Origin: Nucisporomicrobium flavum
Lineage (GTDB): Bacteria; Actinomycetota; Actinomycetes; Mycobacteriales; Micromonosporaceae
DNA length: 64,000 nt
Assembly (NCBI RefSeq): GCF_016464385.1
Contig: NZ_JADMLH010000001.1
Location: forward strand, 643,431-707,430
Reading direction: 5' to 3'
This document shows positions 16,734 to 25,697 of this stretch, one piece after another (the stretch's first letter is position 1; each line of letters opens with the position of its first letter). The notes beneath the pieces were generated by a model, which was given only the letters and a program-made list of their open reading frames with translations, searched no databases and had not been told where the DNA came from. A program made the position numbers and the translations under genes.

Positions 16734-17729
16734 TCAGAGCGAGATGCGCCCCGCGCCGGCGTTCGCCGTGACGATGGACTTCACGTTGCTCGCCGGGTCG
16801 GCGGTGTACGCGTACGGGATGCTCTTCACGCTGCCGCCGGTCTGCCCGCCGCCGGAGCCGACGAGCAGGTTGCCCCGCGCGACCAGCGAGCCCGGGCCCG
16901 AGTCGCCCTCACCGAGGTGGTACGGGTCCGGCACGCTCTCGAACGAGTTGTTCTCCACGAGCACGCCGGCGCCCTCGGTCGAGGCCACCCCGTACCCGCT
17001 GTTCTTGTAGTAGTAGTTGTTGTAGACGTGCACCGGGTTGCCGAAGCGCACCCGCGGGTGGCGCTGCGTCGACGCGTCGAACCAGTTGTGGTGGTACGTC
17101 ACGCGCAGGTGCCCGGTGTCCTGGCTGGCGTTGTCGTCGCTGTGGCCCAGCAACATGGACTTGTCGTGGTTGAACACCCGGTTCCACGACACGGTGACGA
17201 AGTCCGACCCGCGCTTGATGTCGACCGCTCCGTCGTAGCCGTGGCTGAACGTGTTGTGGTCGATCCAGATGTTCGTGGCCGAGGACTGCACGTTGACCGC
17301 GTCGTCGTTCCAGTCGCGGAACGTCAGGTTGCGGATGATGACGTTGCGGTCGCCGTTGACGTTCAGGCCGCAGCCCACGATCGTCGCGCCCGCGTTGCCG
17401 ATGATGGTCTTGTTGGAGCGGACCCGCAGCATGCCGGAGCAGCTGATCGTGCCGGAGACCCGGATGACCGCCGCCGAGCTCGAACCGACCGCCGAGGTCA
17501 GCGCGGAGGCGCTGCTCACCGTGGTGGCCGAGGCGCTGCCGCCGCCGGTCGTCCCGCCGTTCTGGGTCGCCCACCCGACGAGGTCGGTGACGGCCGCCGC
17601 CCGAGGCGCCGCGGCCGGTGCAGCCGCGGGCCGGTCGGCGGCGAAGGCGGAGCCGGCTCCGGCGAGTCCGGCGCCCACCAGAACGAGCGTGGCCGCGCCG
17701 GCGGAGGCGCCGAGCAGTTTTGTGCGCAT
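16734..17729 (-). CDS. Secreted pectate lyase, polysaccharide lyase family 1
   Basis: A 331-residue secreted enzyme. The signal peptide MRTKLLGASAGAATLVLVGAG ends in AFA, followed by an Ala/Pro linker. The right-handed beta-helix carries PL1 signatures: NLTFRDWNDDAVNV, WIDHNTFSHGYDGAVDIKRG with the calcium-binding Asp residues, VTVSWN, and RHPRVRFG with the catalytic Arg. It cleaves polygalacturonate by beta-elimination and feeds the uronate pathway encoded next to it. ATG 17729 has a GGGAGAG ribosome binding site. Two LacI-type operator sequences about 300-370 bases upstream suggest control by the local LacI regulator. Confidence 0.93.
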   Translation of the reverse strand: MRTKLLGASAGAATLVLVGAGLAGAGSAFAADRPAAAPAAAPRAAAVTDLVGWATQNGGTTGGGSASATTVSSASALTSAVGSSSAAVIRVSGTISCSGMLRVRSNKTIIGNAGATIVGCGLNVNGDRNVIIRNLTFRDWNDDAVNVQSSATNIWIDHNTFSHGYDGAVDIKRGSDFVTVSWNRVFNHDKSMLLGHSDDNASQDTGHLRVTYHHNWFDASTQRHPRVRFGNPVHVYNNYYYKNSGYGVASTEGAGVLVENNSFESVPDPYHLGEGDSGPGSLVARGNLLVGSGGGQTGGSVKSIPYAYTADPASNVKSIVTANAGAGRISL

Positions 17730-18023
17730 GGTCTTCTCTCCCTTTCCAGGGGTCGGGTGCCGCCGCGCGATGGATCGCGGCGACGGGGTCATGAGGTGTG
17801 CGGCGGGTGACGGCCCGCCGGTGGGCAGTACGCGGTGCACCGCGGTGGCCTGCCCGGGTCGCCGCGAGGCGGCGTCGCTGCGGCCGGCTCGCGCCGTACC
17901 GGTGACGCCTGGCGGCGGATCGGAAACGGGAGTACGCCGGATCGGCACGGGAACCCCGCGGCGGCCGGCCGGCGGTGTTCTCGCGTGCGGTGGATGTCTG
18001 GCTCCCGCGCCCGCTTTGCCCTG

Positions 18024-18038
18024 AAGCAAGCGCTTTCC
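18024..18038. promoter_or_regulatory. LacI-type operator 3, upstream of pectate lyase
   Basis: AAGCAAGCGCTTTCC, a palindrome centred on AGCGCT with A/T-rich flanks. It resembles cre/LacI-family sites and partly matches operators 1 and 2 (GCAAGCG core). Confidence 0.55.
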
Positions 18039-18076
18039 TGGTACCAGAACAACACAGACGGATGTCGATGTGAAGA

Positions 18077-18101
18077 CAAAACCGCTTGCAGGTTGTTTGC
18101 A
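18077..18101. promoter_or_regulatory. LacI-type operator 4, upstream of pectate lyase
   Basis: On the minus strand TGCAAGCGGTTTTG repeats the first ten bases of operator 1 exactly. A second TGCAAAC half-site lies 13 bases before it, so two overlapping half-site pairs can be drawn. Confidence 0.55.
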
Positions 18102-18175
18102 GGATCGGGCGTATCGCCCGCCGGCCCGGCCCAGAAAGGGATAATTCGGTCTGGCCGCGGGATGAGGGGACGACG

Positions 18176-19369
18176 ATGACGGTTTCCGGAAACCGTCCAC
18201 GGGTGCTGCTCGTGGACGACGAAGCCAACCTGCTCGACGGCATGCGCCGGCAGCTGCGCCGCGAGTTCGACGTGGAGACCGCCGTCGGCGCGGCGAAAGG
18301 GCTCTTCGCGCTGCGCCAGCCCGAGCCGTTCGAGGTGATCGTCTCCGACTTCCTGATGCCGGGCATCAACGGGGCCGAGTTCCTGGCCGCCGCCCGCAAG
18401 GTCGCCCCGGACACCACCCGGATGCTGCTGACCGGGCACACCGACCTGGAGGACGCGGCGGCGACGGTCAACCGGGGGCAGGTGTTCCGGATGCTGCTCA
18501 AGCCGGTCGACACCGAGACCATGAGCGCCGCCCTGCGCGACTGCGTGGCCCAGCACCGGCTCCTGGTCGCCGAACGGGAGCTGCTGGAGCAGACCCTCAA
18601 CGGCAGCGTCAAGGCGCTGACCGACGTGCTGGCCCTGGCCAGCCCGGACGCGTTCGGGCGGGCCAACCGGATGTCCCGGCTGGCGGCCCGGATCCTGGAC
18701 GCGCTGGAGGAGGAGATCCCGGACCGGTGGGCCGTCGAGCTGGCGGTCATGATGTCCCAGATCGGGATCGTGTCGCTGCCGCCCGCGGTGGCCGAGAAGC
18801 TGGCCGTCGGCTGCGAGCTGACCCCGGCCGAGCAGGCCATGGTGGACGCGCTGCCCACGGTCGCCGGGCAGCTCGTCTCGGCCATCCCGCGCCTGGCACC
18901 GGTCGCCGAGGCGATCCGGTACTCACGGAAGAACTTCGACGGCTCCGGGCAGCCCGAGGACGGCGTCGCGGGAGCGGCGATCCCGCTGGGGGCGCGGCTG
19001 ATCCGCATCGTCGAGGACTACGACCGGCTGCTCATCGAGGGTGTGACCCCGGCCGTCGCCGCGGCCACGGTCGATTCACGGAGCGGGACCTACGATCCCA
19101 CGCTCTCCGCCGTGCTCCGGACGGCCGCGGCCGCGACCGGCGGGGAGACCGTACGCGCGGTCTCCCTGCAGGATCTGCGGCCCGGCATGGTGCTGGCCGC
19201 GCCGGTGACCAGCAGGTCGCACGTGCGACTGGTCAGCGCCGGGCAGGAGGTGACGGTCGGCCTGCTCACCCGGCTGCACAACTTCGCGGCGCTGGAGGAC
19301 GGCGTCGCCGAGCCGGTCGTCGTGACAGAGACCGCCGCGGCCCTCGCGAACGAGCCCAGCGTGTCATGA
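18176..19369 (+). CDS. Response regulator with receiver and degenerate HD-GYP domain
   Basis: A 397-residue protein. The receiver (1-120) has the acidic pair DDE at 14-16, phosphoacceptor Asp58 in VSDFLMPGING and Lys109 in MLLKPVD. After a helical linker comes an HD-GYP-like domain from about 135 (GRANRMSRLAARILDALEE). The HD pair is replaced by MSQIG and the HHE by SRKNFDGSGQPEDG, so cyclic-di-GMP hydrolysis is unlikely and a binding or scaffolding role is more probable. The ATG has a GAGGGG ribosome binding site. It is convergent with the REC-HDOD gene 15 bases away and probably belongs to the same phosphorelay. Confidence 0.88.
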   Translation: MTVSGNRPRVLLVDDEANLLDGMRRQLRREFDVETAVGAAKGLFALRQPEPFEVIVSDFLMPGINGAEFLAAARKVAPDTTRMLLTGHTDLEDAAATVNRGQVFRMLLKPVDTETMSAALRDCVAQHRLLVAERELLEQTLNGSVKALTDVLALASPDAFGRANRMSRLAARILDALEEEIPDRWAVELAVMMSQIGIVSLPPAVAEKLAVGCELTPAEQAMVDALPTVAGQLVSAIPRLAPVAEAIRYSRKNFDGSGQPEDGVAGAAIPLGARLIRIVEDYDRLLIEGVTPAVAAATVDSRSGTYDPTLSAVLRTAAAATGGETVRAVSLQDLRPGMVLAAPVTSRSHVRLVSAGQEVTVGLLTRLHNFAALEDGVAEPVVVTETAAALANEPSVS

Positions 19370-19384
19370 CCGGGACCGCCGCGG

Positions 19385-20581
19385 TCAGGTCGGAGGGGCC
19401 GCCAGTCCGCGCCGCCACCGGGTGACCGCCTCGCGGGCGGACCCGCTGAGCTGGTCGTCGGCGACCGGTGCCGTCTCGGGCGACCCGCAGACGAAGCCCA
19501 GCTCCGCCTCGACGAGGTGATGGGCGAGCGCGACCGCGGCCGCTGCGTCGGTGACGTCGCCCGATGCCACCGGCTCCTGGTGGGCGGCCGCCGCCTCGAT
19601 CACCGGTTCCGGCAGGGACCACAGGCGTAGCAGGCGTGCCCCGATCTGACGGTGGTCGATGCCGAACGTGGCGGACTCGATCTGGCAGAGCGGCGCCCCG
19701 GGGTCCTCCCGCCACCGCTCGAGCAGCCCGGCGAACTCGGCGGGCCGCGACGACGCCAGCACCAGTTGGCCCACCTCGTGCAGCAGCCCGGCGGTGAAGG
19801 CGTGGCCCTCCCACTCCCGGCCCGCCGCGAGCCGGCCCGCGAGCCGCGACGTCTGCACCGCGTGGGCCGTCAGCGCCTCGATCCAGGCCACGGGGAGCGC
19901 GCCGGCCGGATCGAAGGTCTGCACCAGGTCGTGCATGAGCACCAGGCCCCGTACGGTCGGCACGCCCAGCAGCGCGGTGGCCTGCACCACGCCGTTGACC
20001 TTGTGCCCCATCGCGTACGCCGAGGAGTTGACCAGGTGCAGCACCTTGGCGGCCACCGCCGGGTCGCCCTCGAGCACGTGCCCGACCGACTGCGCCGTGG
20101 CGTCCTCCGCCGCGAGGGCGGTGGTCAGCTGCACCAGCGCCTGCGGCGCGCTCGGGAGCGACTCGATCACGGCGATGTCGCCCTGCACCGCGTCGTCGGC
20201 CGCCGACGGGTTGTCCGGGATGAGCCGCTGCACGGCCCGGACGATCTGGTCGGGGGTGCTGGGCTTGTGCAGGAACTCGTGGGCCAGCACCATGATCCGC
20301 ATCAGGTTGTCCTCGTTGGCCTGCCCGGAGAGGATCACCCGGGCCATCGCCGGGAATTCCGTACGGACGCGTTCCAGCAGCTGCGCGCCGTCCATGCCGG
20401 GCATGCGGTAGTCGGTGACGATCACGTCGCAATGCCGGCTGTGCAACGTCTCCAGCGCCGCCTGGCCGCCCTCCACGAACGACATGTCCCACTGGTCGCG
20501 GTGGGTCCGCAGCATGCGCCGCAGCCCGCTGAGGATGCGCGGCTCGTCGTCGACGAACACGATGTGCGGCCGCCGGGTCAT
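19385..20581 (-). CDS. Response regulator with receiver and HDOD domain (module A)
   Basis: A 398-residue protein. The receiver (about 1-125) has DDE at 11-13, Asp57 in VTDYRMPGMDGA and the Lys of FLHKPST. The HDOD domain begins at IESLPSAPQALVQL, with DPAVAAKVLHLVNSSAYAMG, a near-canonical HDOD core. A later GLLHEVGQLVLA shows the HD motif changed to HE. HDOD proteins act in signalling without a known catalytic activity. The ATG overlaps the stop of the upstream kinase (ATGA) after GGAGG, so kinase and regulator form a translationally coupled cognate pair. Confidence 0.9.
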   Translation of the reverse strand: MTRRPHIVFVDDEPRILSGLRRMLRTHRDQWDMSFVEGGQAALETLHSRHCDVIVTDYRMPGMDGAQLLERVRTEFPAMARVILSGQANEDNLMRIMVLAHEFLHKPSTPDQIVRAVQRLIPDNPSAADDAVQGDIAVIESLPSAPQALVQLTTALAAEDATAQSVGHVLEGDPAVAAKVLHLVNSSAYAMGHKVNGVVQATALLGVPTVRGLVLMHDLVQTFDPAGALPVAWIEALTAHAVQTSRLAGRLAAGREWEGHAFTAGLLHEVGQLVLASSRPAEFAGLLERWREDPGAPLCQIESATFGIDHRQIGARLLRLWSLPEPVIEAAAAHQEPVASGDVTDAAAAVALAHHLVEAELGFVCGSPETAPVADDQLSGSAREAVTRWRRGLAAPPT

Positions 20582-22749
20582 GCGCCCACCTCCGCCATGT
20601 CGCTGCCCTGCGCCAGGTCGGCGGGGAGCCGTACGGTGAACACCGTGCCGACGCCCGGCTCGCTGGTGAAGTCCACCTCGCCGCCGTGCCGGTCGACCAC
20701 GAGGGTGCGGACCAGCGCCAGGCCCTGACCGGTGCCGGTGCCGACCTCCTTGGTGGTGAAGAACGGGTCGAAGAGCTTGTCGGCGATCTCCGGCGGTACG
20801 CCCGTGCCCGTGTCCGCCACCTCGATCACCACCTGGGAGTCCTCGAGGCGGGTGCGCACGGTGATCGTGCCCCGGCCCCGGTCGGCGGCACTGATGGCGT
20901 GCGCGGCGTTGACCACGAGGTTCAGCACCACCTGGTTGATGTCGCCGAGGTGGCAGTGCACCAGCGGCAGCTCCGCGAAGTCGGTCACCACGTCGGCCAC
21001 GTACTTGATCTCGTTGTTGGCCACGATCAGCGTGTTGGCGATCGCCTCGCCGAGGTCGGCCTGGGTCTTCTCCTCGCTGCCCGGGTGGCCGAAGGCCTTC
21101 ATGGCCCGCACGATCCCGGCGACCCGGTTGATCCCCTCCAGGCTCTGCTGCAGCGCCATCGGCACCTCCTCGAGGAGGAAGTCGATGTCGATCTCGTCGG
21201 CGATCCGCTCGACCGTCGCCGCCAGCGCGGCGTGGCCGGCTTCGTCGGCCGCCGGGGAGGCCAGCTCCCGGTACGCCTCGTGCAGCCGGTTGAGGTCGGC
21301 GAACGCGGTCTCCAGGAACCGGGCGTTGTCGCCGACGAACTGGATCGGCGTGTTGATCTCGTGCGCGATGCCCGCCGCCAGCCGTCCCACCGACTCGAGC
21401 TTCTGCGCGTGCCGCAGCTCCAGCTCCAGCCGCTGGCGTTCGGAGACGTCCCGCGCGTTGAACACGATGCTGCGGGAACCGTCGTGCTCGTTGACGTAGT
21501 CGAGGACCGCCTCGACGCTCGTCCACTGCGCCCGGTCGTCGGTACGCATCCGGCACGGCCGGGCCACCGGCGGGCTGGAGCCGGCCGCCGCGGCGACGAT
21601 CCCGTCCAGGTCCTCCGGGTGCAGCAGCGACCAGAGCACCCGGCCGGACAGCGAGGACGCGGGCACGCCGAGGAGCTTCTCCGTACCCGGATTGGCGAAG
21701 CGGATGATCCCCGCCTCGCTGGCCAGCACCAGAGCGTCCGGGGAGTGGTCCACCACGGCGCTGAGCCGGGAGCGGTTGAGCAGCTGGTCCAGGGTCAGGG
21801 CCGCCTCGTCCGCGAGCGTGGTGACCGACGACGAGAGGTCGTCCTGGGAACGCCGGTTCAGGGCGAGCACCAGCAGGCCGAAGCAGGCGCCGTGGACAGC
21901 CAGCGGGGCGAGCACGATGACCGGGTACTCCCGCAGCCGGAACACCGCGCTGGCCTCCTCCGCGTCGCCGTCGGTGAGCTGCACGAAGCCGCCCGGCACC
22001 AGCGCCGCCCGGGCCGGCTCGGGCAGCGCCTCGCGTTCGGCGACCCAGCCGGCGGCCTCCGTACCCACCTCGCCCGCCGCCGCGACGACGTGCAGGGCCG
22101 GACCGGCGATGGTGACCACCAGCGCGGCGCTCACCTGCGCGTCCATGCTCAGCGCGGCGCCCAGGGTGACGTCCATGGCCTCCTGGCGGGTGGTCGAGGC
22201 GACCAGGCCCGCGCCGGCCGACGCGGCGGCGCGTTCCCGGGCGGCGGCGCGGTCCCGCGCGGCGGCGGCCCGGGCAAGGACGTGGTTCACCACGAGCGCG
22301 ATGAAGGCGGTGATGAGCAGCGACACGACGGAATCGCCCGAGGCGTCGAAGACGCCGAGGCCCAGGGCCATGATGGCGGTCAGCGTGACGACGGCGACCG
22401 CCTTCTCCCGCAGGCCGCCGTAGAGGGCCCGGAAGTTGACCCACATGAAGCACACGCCGACGGTCGTGCCGTACCCGGAGGCGCCCGCGATGAGCACGAC
22501 ACAGGCGCCCTCGGGCAGCCAGCTCCAGGCCGGGAACCGCTGCCACCGGTACCCCAGCAGGAGCCAGCCCGTGAGGAGCAGCGTCGCGGCCACGGCGGCG
22601 GTCTCCAGGGGTGCCGGCGCGACCCGCACCCCCCACAGGCCGAAGCACGGCCAGATCAGCACGAACAGCAGGAAGAGCGTACGGACCTGGCCGAGCATGG
22701 TGTCCGTGCCGCGGAACCACCGTCGTACCGGTGCCGGAAAACCGTCCAT
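20578..22749 (-). CDS. Membrane hybrid-type sensor histidine kinase: TM, GAF, PAS, HisKA, HATPase (module A)
   Basis: A 723-residue kinase. About five membrane helices lie between residues 22 and 158, a coiled Ala/Arg stretch follows at 158-180, a GAF-like domain at about 190-325 and a PAS domain at about 328-440. The dimerisation/phosphoacceptor helix GRLAAGIAHEINTPIQFVGD has His463, and the ATPase has LNLVVNAAHAI, DTGTGVP and GTGTGQGLAL. The long helical insertion after the H-box is typical of the HEINTPIQ kinase subfamily. The stimulus is unknown. It is translationally coupled to the REC-HDOD gene and divergent from a second, related kinase 192 bases away. No receiver domain is fused to it. 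Confidence 0.92.
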   Translation of the reverse strand: MDGFPAPVRRWFRGTDTMLGQVRTLFLLFVLIWPCFGLWGVRVAPAPLETAAVAATLLLTGWLLLGYRWQRFPAWSWLPEGACVVLIAGASGYGTTVGVCFMWVNFRALYGGLREKAVAVVTLTAIMALGLGVFDASGDSVVSLLITAFIALVVNHVLARAAAARDRAAARERAAASAGAGLVASTTRQEAMDVTLGAALSMDAQVSAALVVTIAGPALHVVAAAGEVGTEAAGWVAEREALPEPARAALVPGGFVQLTDGDAEEASAVFRLREYPVIVLAPLAVHGACFGLLVLALNRRSQDDLSSSVTTLADEAALTLDQLLNRSRLSAVVDHSPDALVLASEAGIIRFANPGTEKLLGVPASSLSGRVLWSLLHPEDLDGIVAAAAGSSPPVARPCRMRTDDRAQWTSVEAVLDYVNEHDGSRSIVFNARDVSERQRLELELRHAQKLESVGRLAAGIAHEINTPIQFVGDNARFLETAFADLNRLHEAYRELASPAADEAGHAALAATVERIADEIDIDFLLEEVPMALQQSLEGINRVAGIVRAMKAFGHPGSEEKTQADLGEAIANTLIVANNEIKYVADVVTDFAELPLVHCHLGDINQVVLNLVVNAAHAISAADRGRGTITVRTRLEDSQVVIEVADTGTGVPPEIADKLFDPFFTTKEVGTGTGQGLALVRTLVVDRHGGEVDFTSEPGVGTVFTVRLPADLAQGSDMAEVGA

Positions 22750-22941
22750 CTCATGACTCCCCGCCGGTTGGCGCCTGCGCTACCTCCTCCCTATCGGCGT
22801 TTGGCGCCCACGGTGCAGATTTCCCGCAAATGCTCCGGCCTGCGATCCGGCCGTACGGTCGCGGGTTGCCTCAGATGTGCCGTCGCGGTGCCGATGGGGA
22901 GCAAGGGAGCATGCCGCGCCGGGCACGCGAAGGGGTGAGGC

Positions 22942-24483
22942 GTGACAATTGACCGGACGGCCGAGGTCTCGGCCTTTCTGGAGGCGGCGGAGGCCGCGGT
23001 GCCCGGCGGGATCGCCTTCCTCGACGGGGATCTGCGGTTCGTCCGGGTCAGCCCGGCGTTCGAGGCGGTCGTCGGCGAGCCCGCGGCCGCGCTGATCGGA
23101 CGGCCGGCGTCCGGCGCGCTGACCGCCGCACCGGGCCGGCTTCTGGACGTGCTGCGGGAGGTCCGCGGCGGCGGGGCCCCGGTCAGCGATCTCCGGATCG
23201 ACGCGGCCCCGGTCGCCGGGCGGCGGCGCAGGTGGCGGATCGACTGCCGGCCCACGCCGGACGGCGTCTGCCTCCTGCTGTCGGACGTCACCGAGGAGGA
23301 GACGGCCGCGGCGCTGCGCAACGCCTTCATGCGGGACATGCCCGAGGGCCTCTACACCGTCGACGACGCGGGCCGGCTGACCTCGCTCAACCGGGCCGCG
23401 TCGGAGATGCTCGGGTGGGCCGAGAGCGAGCTGCTGGGCCGCAGCATGCACGACACCGTGCACCGGCCCGCCGCGGACGGCAGCCCGGCGGGCGTCGACC
23501 AGTGCGCCCTGCGCCGGCCCGCGGCGATGACCGAGGAGGTCTTCGTCCGCAGGGACGGGACCCCGTTCCAGGTCGTGTGCTCGGTCGCCCCGCTCCACGA
23601 GGGCTCAGGCGTACCCGGGGCGGTGGTGACCTTCCGCGACGTCACCGAGGCACGGCGGGCCGACCTCGAGGCGCACCACGACCAGAAGCTGGAGTCCCTG
23701 GGGCGGCTGTCCGCCGGGCTGGCCCACGAGATCAACACGCCGATCCAGTTCGTCGGCGACAACACCCGGTTCCTGGCCGACGCGTACGAGGACATGTGGC
23801 AGCTGCTGATGGTCTACCGCGGCTGCCTGGCGCCGGAGCTCGGCGAGATGGCCTGGGACGAGCGCACCGCCCGGGCCCGCGAGGCCGAGGAGAAGGCGGA
23901 CGTCGAGTACCTGGTCGCGGAGATCCCGGCGGCGGTACGGCAGACCCTCGATGGCGTCGAGCGGGTGGCGTCGCTGGTCCGGGCGATGAAGTCGTTCAGC
24001 TACAAGGACACCGCGGAGCAGTCGTACGCCGACCTCAACGAGGCCATCCGCACGACCCTCACGGTGGCCCGCAACGAGGTCAAGTACGTCGCCGACGTGG
24101 AGCTGGACCTCGGCGACCTGCCCGAGGTGCTGTGCCACCGCGGCGACCTCAACCAGGTGTTCCTGAACCTGCTCGTCAACGCGGCCGACGCGATGGAGGG
24201 CCGGGAGCAGCGCGGCCGGATCGAGATCAGCACGCGGTCGGAGGGGCCGGAGGTGGTCATCCGCTTCACCGACGACGGCTGCGGGATCCCCGAGCACATC
24301 CGCCAGTCCATCTTCGATCCGTTCTTCACCACCAAGGGCGTGGGCAAGGGCTCCGGTCAGGGTCTCGCCCTGGCCCGGGCGGTCCTCGACCGGCACGGCG
24401 GGTCGATCGACGTGCAGTCCGAACCGGGCCGGGGCAGCACCTTCACGCTGCGGCTGCCGGTGAACGGGCGCCCGGACGCATGA
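22942..24483 (+). CDS. Soluble PAS-PAS sensor histidine kinase (module B)
   Basis: A 513-residue cytoplasmic kinase without membrane helices. PAS-like domain 1 is at about 10-118 and PAS 2 at about 125-240 (YTVDDAGRLTSLNRAASEMLGW). The H-box GRLSAGLAHEINTPIQFVGD has His262, and the ATPase has LNLLVNAADAM, DDGCGIP and GSGQGLALAR. From the H-box onward it closely follows the kinase of module A, so the two arose by duplication with exchange of sensor parts. The GTG start has GGTGAGG upstream. It is translationally coupled to the downstream REC-HDOD gene (ATGA). Confidence 0.92.
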   Translation: MTIDRTAEVSAFLEAAEAAVPGGIAFLDGDLRFVRVSPAFEAVVGEPAAALIGRPASGALTAAPGRLLDVLREVRGGGAPVSDLRIDAAPVAGRRRRWRIDCRPTPDGVCLLLSDVTEEETAAALRNAFMRDMPEGLYTVDDAGRLTSLNRAASEMLGWAESELLGRSMHDTVHRPAADGSPAGVDQCALRRPAAMTEEVFVRRDGTPFQVVCSVAPLHEGSGVPGAVVTFRDVTEARRADLEAHHDQKLESLGRLSAGLAHEINTPIQFVGDNTRFLADAYEDMWQLLMVYRGCLAPELGEMAWDERTARAREAEEKADVEYLVAEIPAAVRQTLDGVERVASLVRAMKSFSYKDTAEQSYADLNEAIRTTLTVARNEVKYVADVELDLGDLPEVLCHRGDLNQVFLNLLVNAADAMEGREQRGRIEISTRSEGPEVVIRFTDDGCGIPEHIRQSIFDPFFTTKGVGKGSGQGLALARAVLDRHGGSIDVQSEPGRGSTFTLRLPVNGRPDA

Positions 24484-25658
24484 GCCGGCCCCGGGTCCTC
24501 TTCGTCGACGACGAGCCGCGCATCCTCGACGGGCTGCGCCGGTCGCTGCGCGCACGCCGGCACGACTGGGACATGGAGTTCGCCACCTCCGGCGCGCAGG
24601 CGCTGGAGATGCTCGCCGCCGCGGCGTACGACGTGATCGTCTCCGACATGCGGATGCCCGGCATGGACGGCGCCGAGCTGCTCACCGAGGCCGGGCGGGC
24701 GTACCCCGGGCTGGCCCGGGTGGTGCTCTCCGGCCACATCGAGCCCGAGGCGATCGTCCAGGTGGCGATGGCGGGCCACCGCTTCCTCACCAAGCCGTCG
24801 GACGCCGACAGCCTGACCGCCGTCGTCGATCAGCTCCTGCTGCGCACCTCCAGCCCCGATCCGGCCCACGCCCGCCGGCTCGCGGGCGCCGTACGGTCCA
24901 TCCCGGACCTGCCCGGCCACGCCGGCGCTGTCGCCGCGCTGCGGGCGCCCGACGCGACCGTGGAGACCGCGGCGCACGCCGCGGTCGAGGACATCGGGCT
25001 CGCCGCCAAGCTGCTCCAGCTGTCCACCTCGCGGTTCTTCGGCGGCCGCCCGCGCAACTACTCGATCGGGTCGATCGTGCGGGCGATGGGCGTGCCGATG
25101 GTCCAGGCCGTCGCCGAGGCCGGGCACCGGTCCTGGTCCCCGGCCGGCTGGTACCCGGGCAGCGAACCCCTGCTGGAGGCGGTGTGGCGGCACGCCCGGG
25201 CGACTGCGCGGCTGGTGGAGCAGGTGGCCTCCCCCGCGAACCGGCCGCACGCCGAGGCGGCGGCACTCCTGCAGGACGTCGGGCACCTGATCTGCCTCGC
25301 CGGGGCGGCGGGACCTGTCGACCTCGCGGCCGGCACGCGCGACGGCGTGCCGTTCCGGGACGTGGCGGTCGAGATGCTGCACCTGTGGGGCGTACCGGCT
25401 CCCATCGCCGTCGCCGTCGCCCAGCGCGACACCCCGCACCGGCCGGACCCGGCCGGGCTGGGCGTGGCCGGCGCCGTACGGGCCGCGCACCTGCTCGTCA
25501 CCCGGGCCGAGTCGGGCTCCCTGACCGGCCCGCAGCAGGAGGAGCTCGCGCTCCTGCTGGCTCATCCGCAGTTGCAGGCACAGCCGGTCGACTGGCACCG
25601 GGCGGCCGAGGAGGCGGCGGCGCAGGCCGAGCCCACGGCTTGCGGCGCCGCGTCATGA
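24480..25658 (+). CDS. Response regulator with receiver and divergent HDOD domain (module B)
   Basis: A 392-residue protein. The receiver has DDE at 10-12, Asp56 in VSDMRMPGMDGAE and the Lys in FLTKPSDA. The C-terminal part aligns by eye with HDOD domains but is degraded: the NSxxY core reads STSRFFGG, and the HD position is LLQDVGHLICLA. It mirrors the REC-HDOD protein of module A, and the two receivers share DDEPRIL(D/S)GLRR. It probably receives phosphate from the upstream PAS-PAS kinase. The ATG overlaps the kinase stop. Confidence 0.87.
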   Translation: MSRPRVLFVDDEPRILDGLRRSLRARRHDWDMEFATSGAQALEMLAAAAYDVIVSDMRMPGMDGAELLTEAGRAYPGLARVVLSGHIEPEAIVQVAMAGHRFLTKPSDADSLTAVVDQLLLRTSSPDPAHARRLAGAVRSIPDLPGHAGAVAALRAPDATVETAAHAAVEDIGLAAKLLQLSTSRFFGGRPRNYSIGSIVRAMGVPMVQAVAEAGHRSWSPAGWYPGSEPLLEAVWRHARATARLVEQVASPANRPHAEAAALLQDVGHLICLAGAAGPVDLAAGTRDGVPFRDVAVEMLHLWGVPAPIAVAVAQRDTPHRPDPAGLGVAGAVRAAHLLVTRAESGSLTGPQQEELALLLAHPQLQAQPVDWHRAAEEAAAQAEPTACGAAS

Positions 25659-25697
25659 CCGCGTCCGCCGCCGGCGGGCGCCGAGAGGAGGGCACCG

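Larger units (their letters stand above)
17730..18175. other. 446-base intergenic region with LacI-type operators
   Basis: No convincing gene lies between the divergent pectate lyase and REC/HD-GYP genes. The region has two LacI-type operator-like sequences (18024-18038 and 18077-18101), a small palindrome GGGCG-TAT-CGCCC near 18106-18120 and a GATAAT that could be a -10 for the rightward gene. The part next to the pectate lyase (about 17760-18000) would be a long leader. I see no structured RNA there. Confidence 0.6.
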
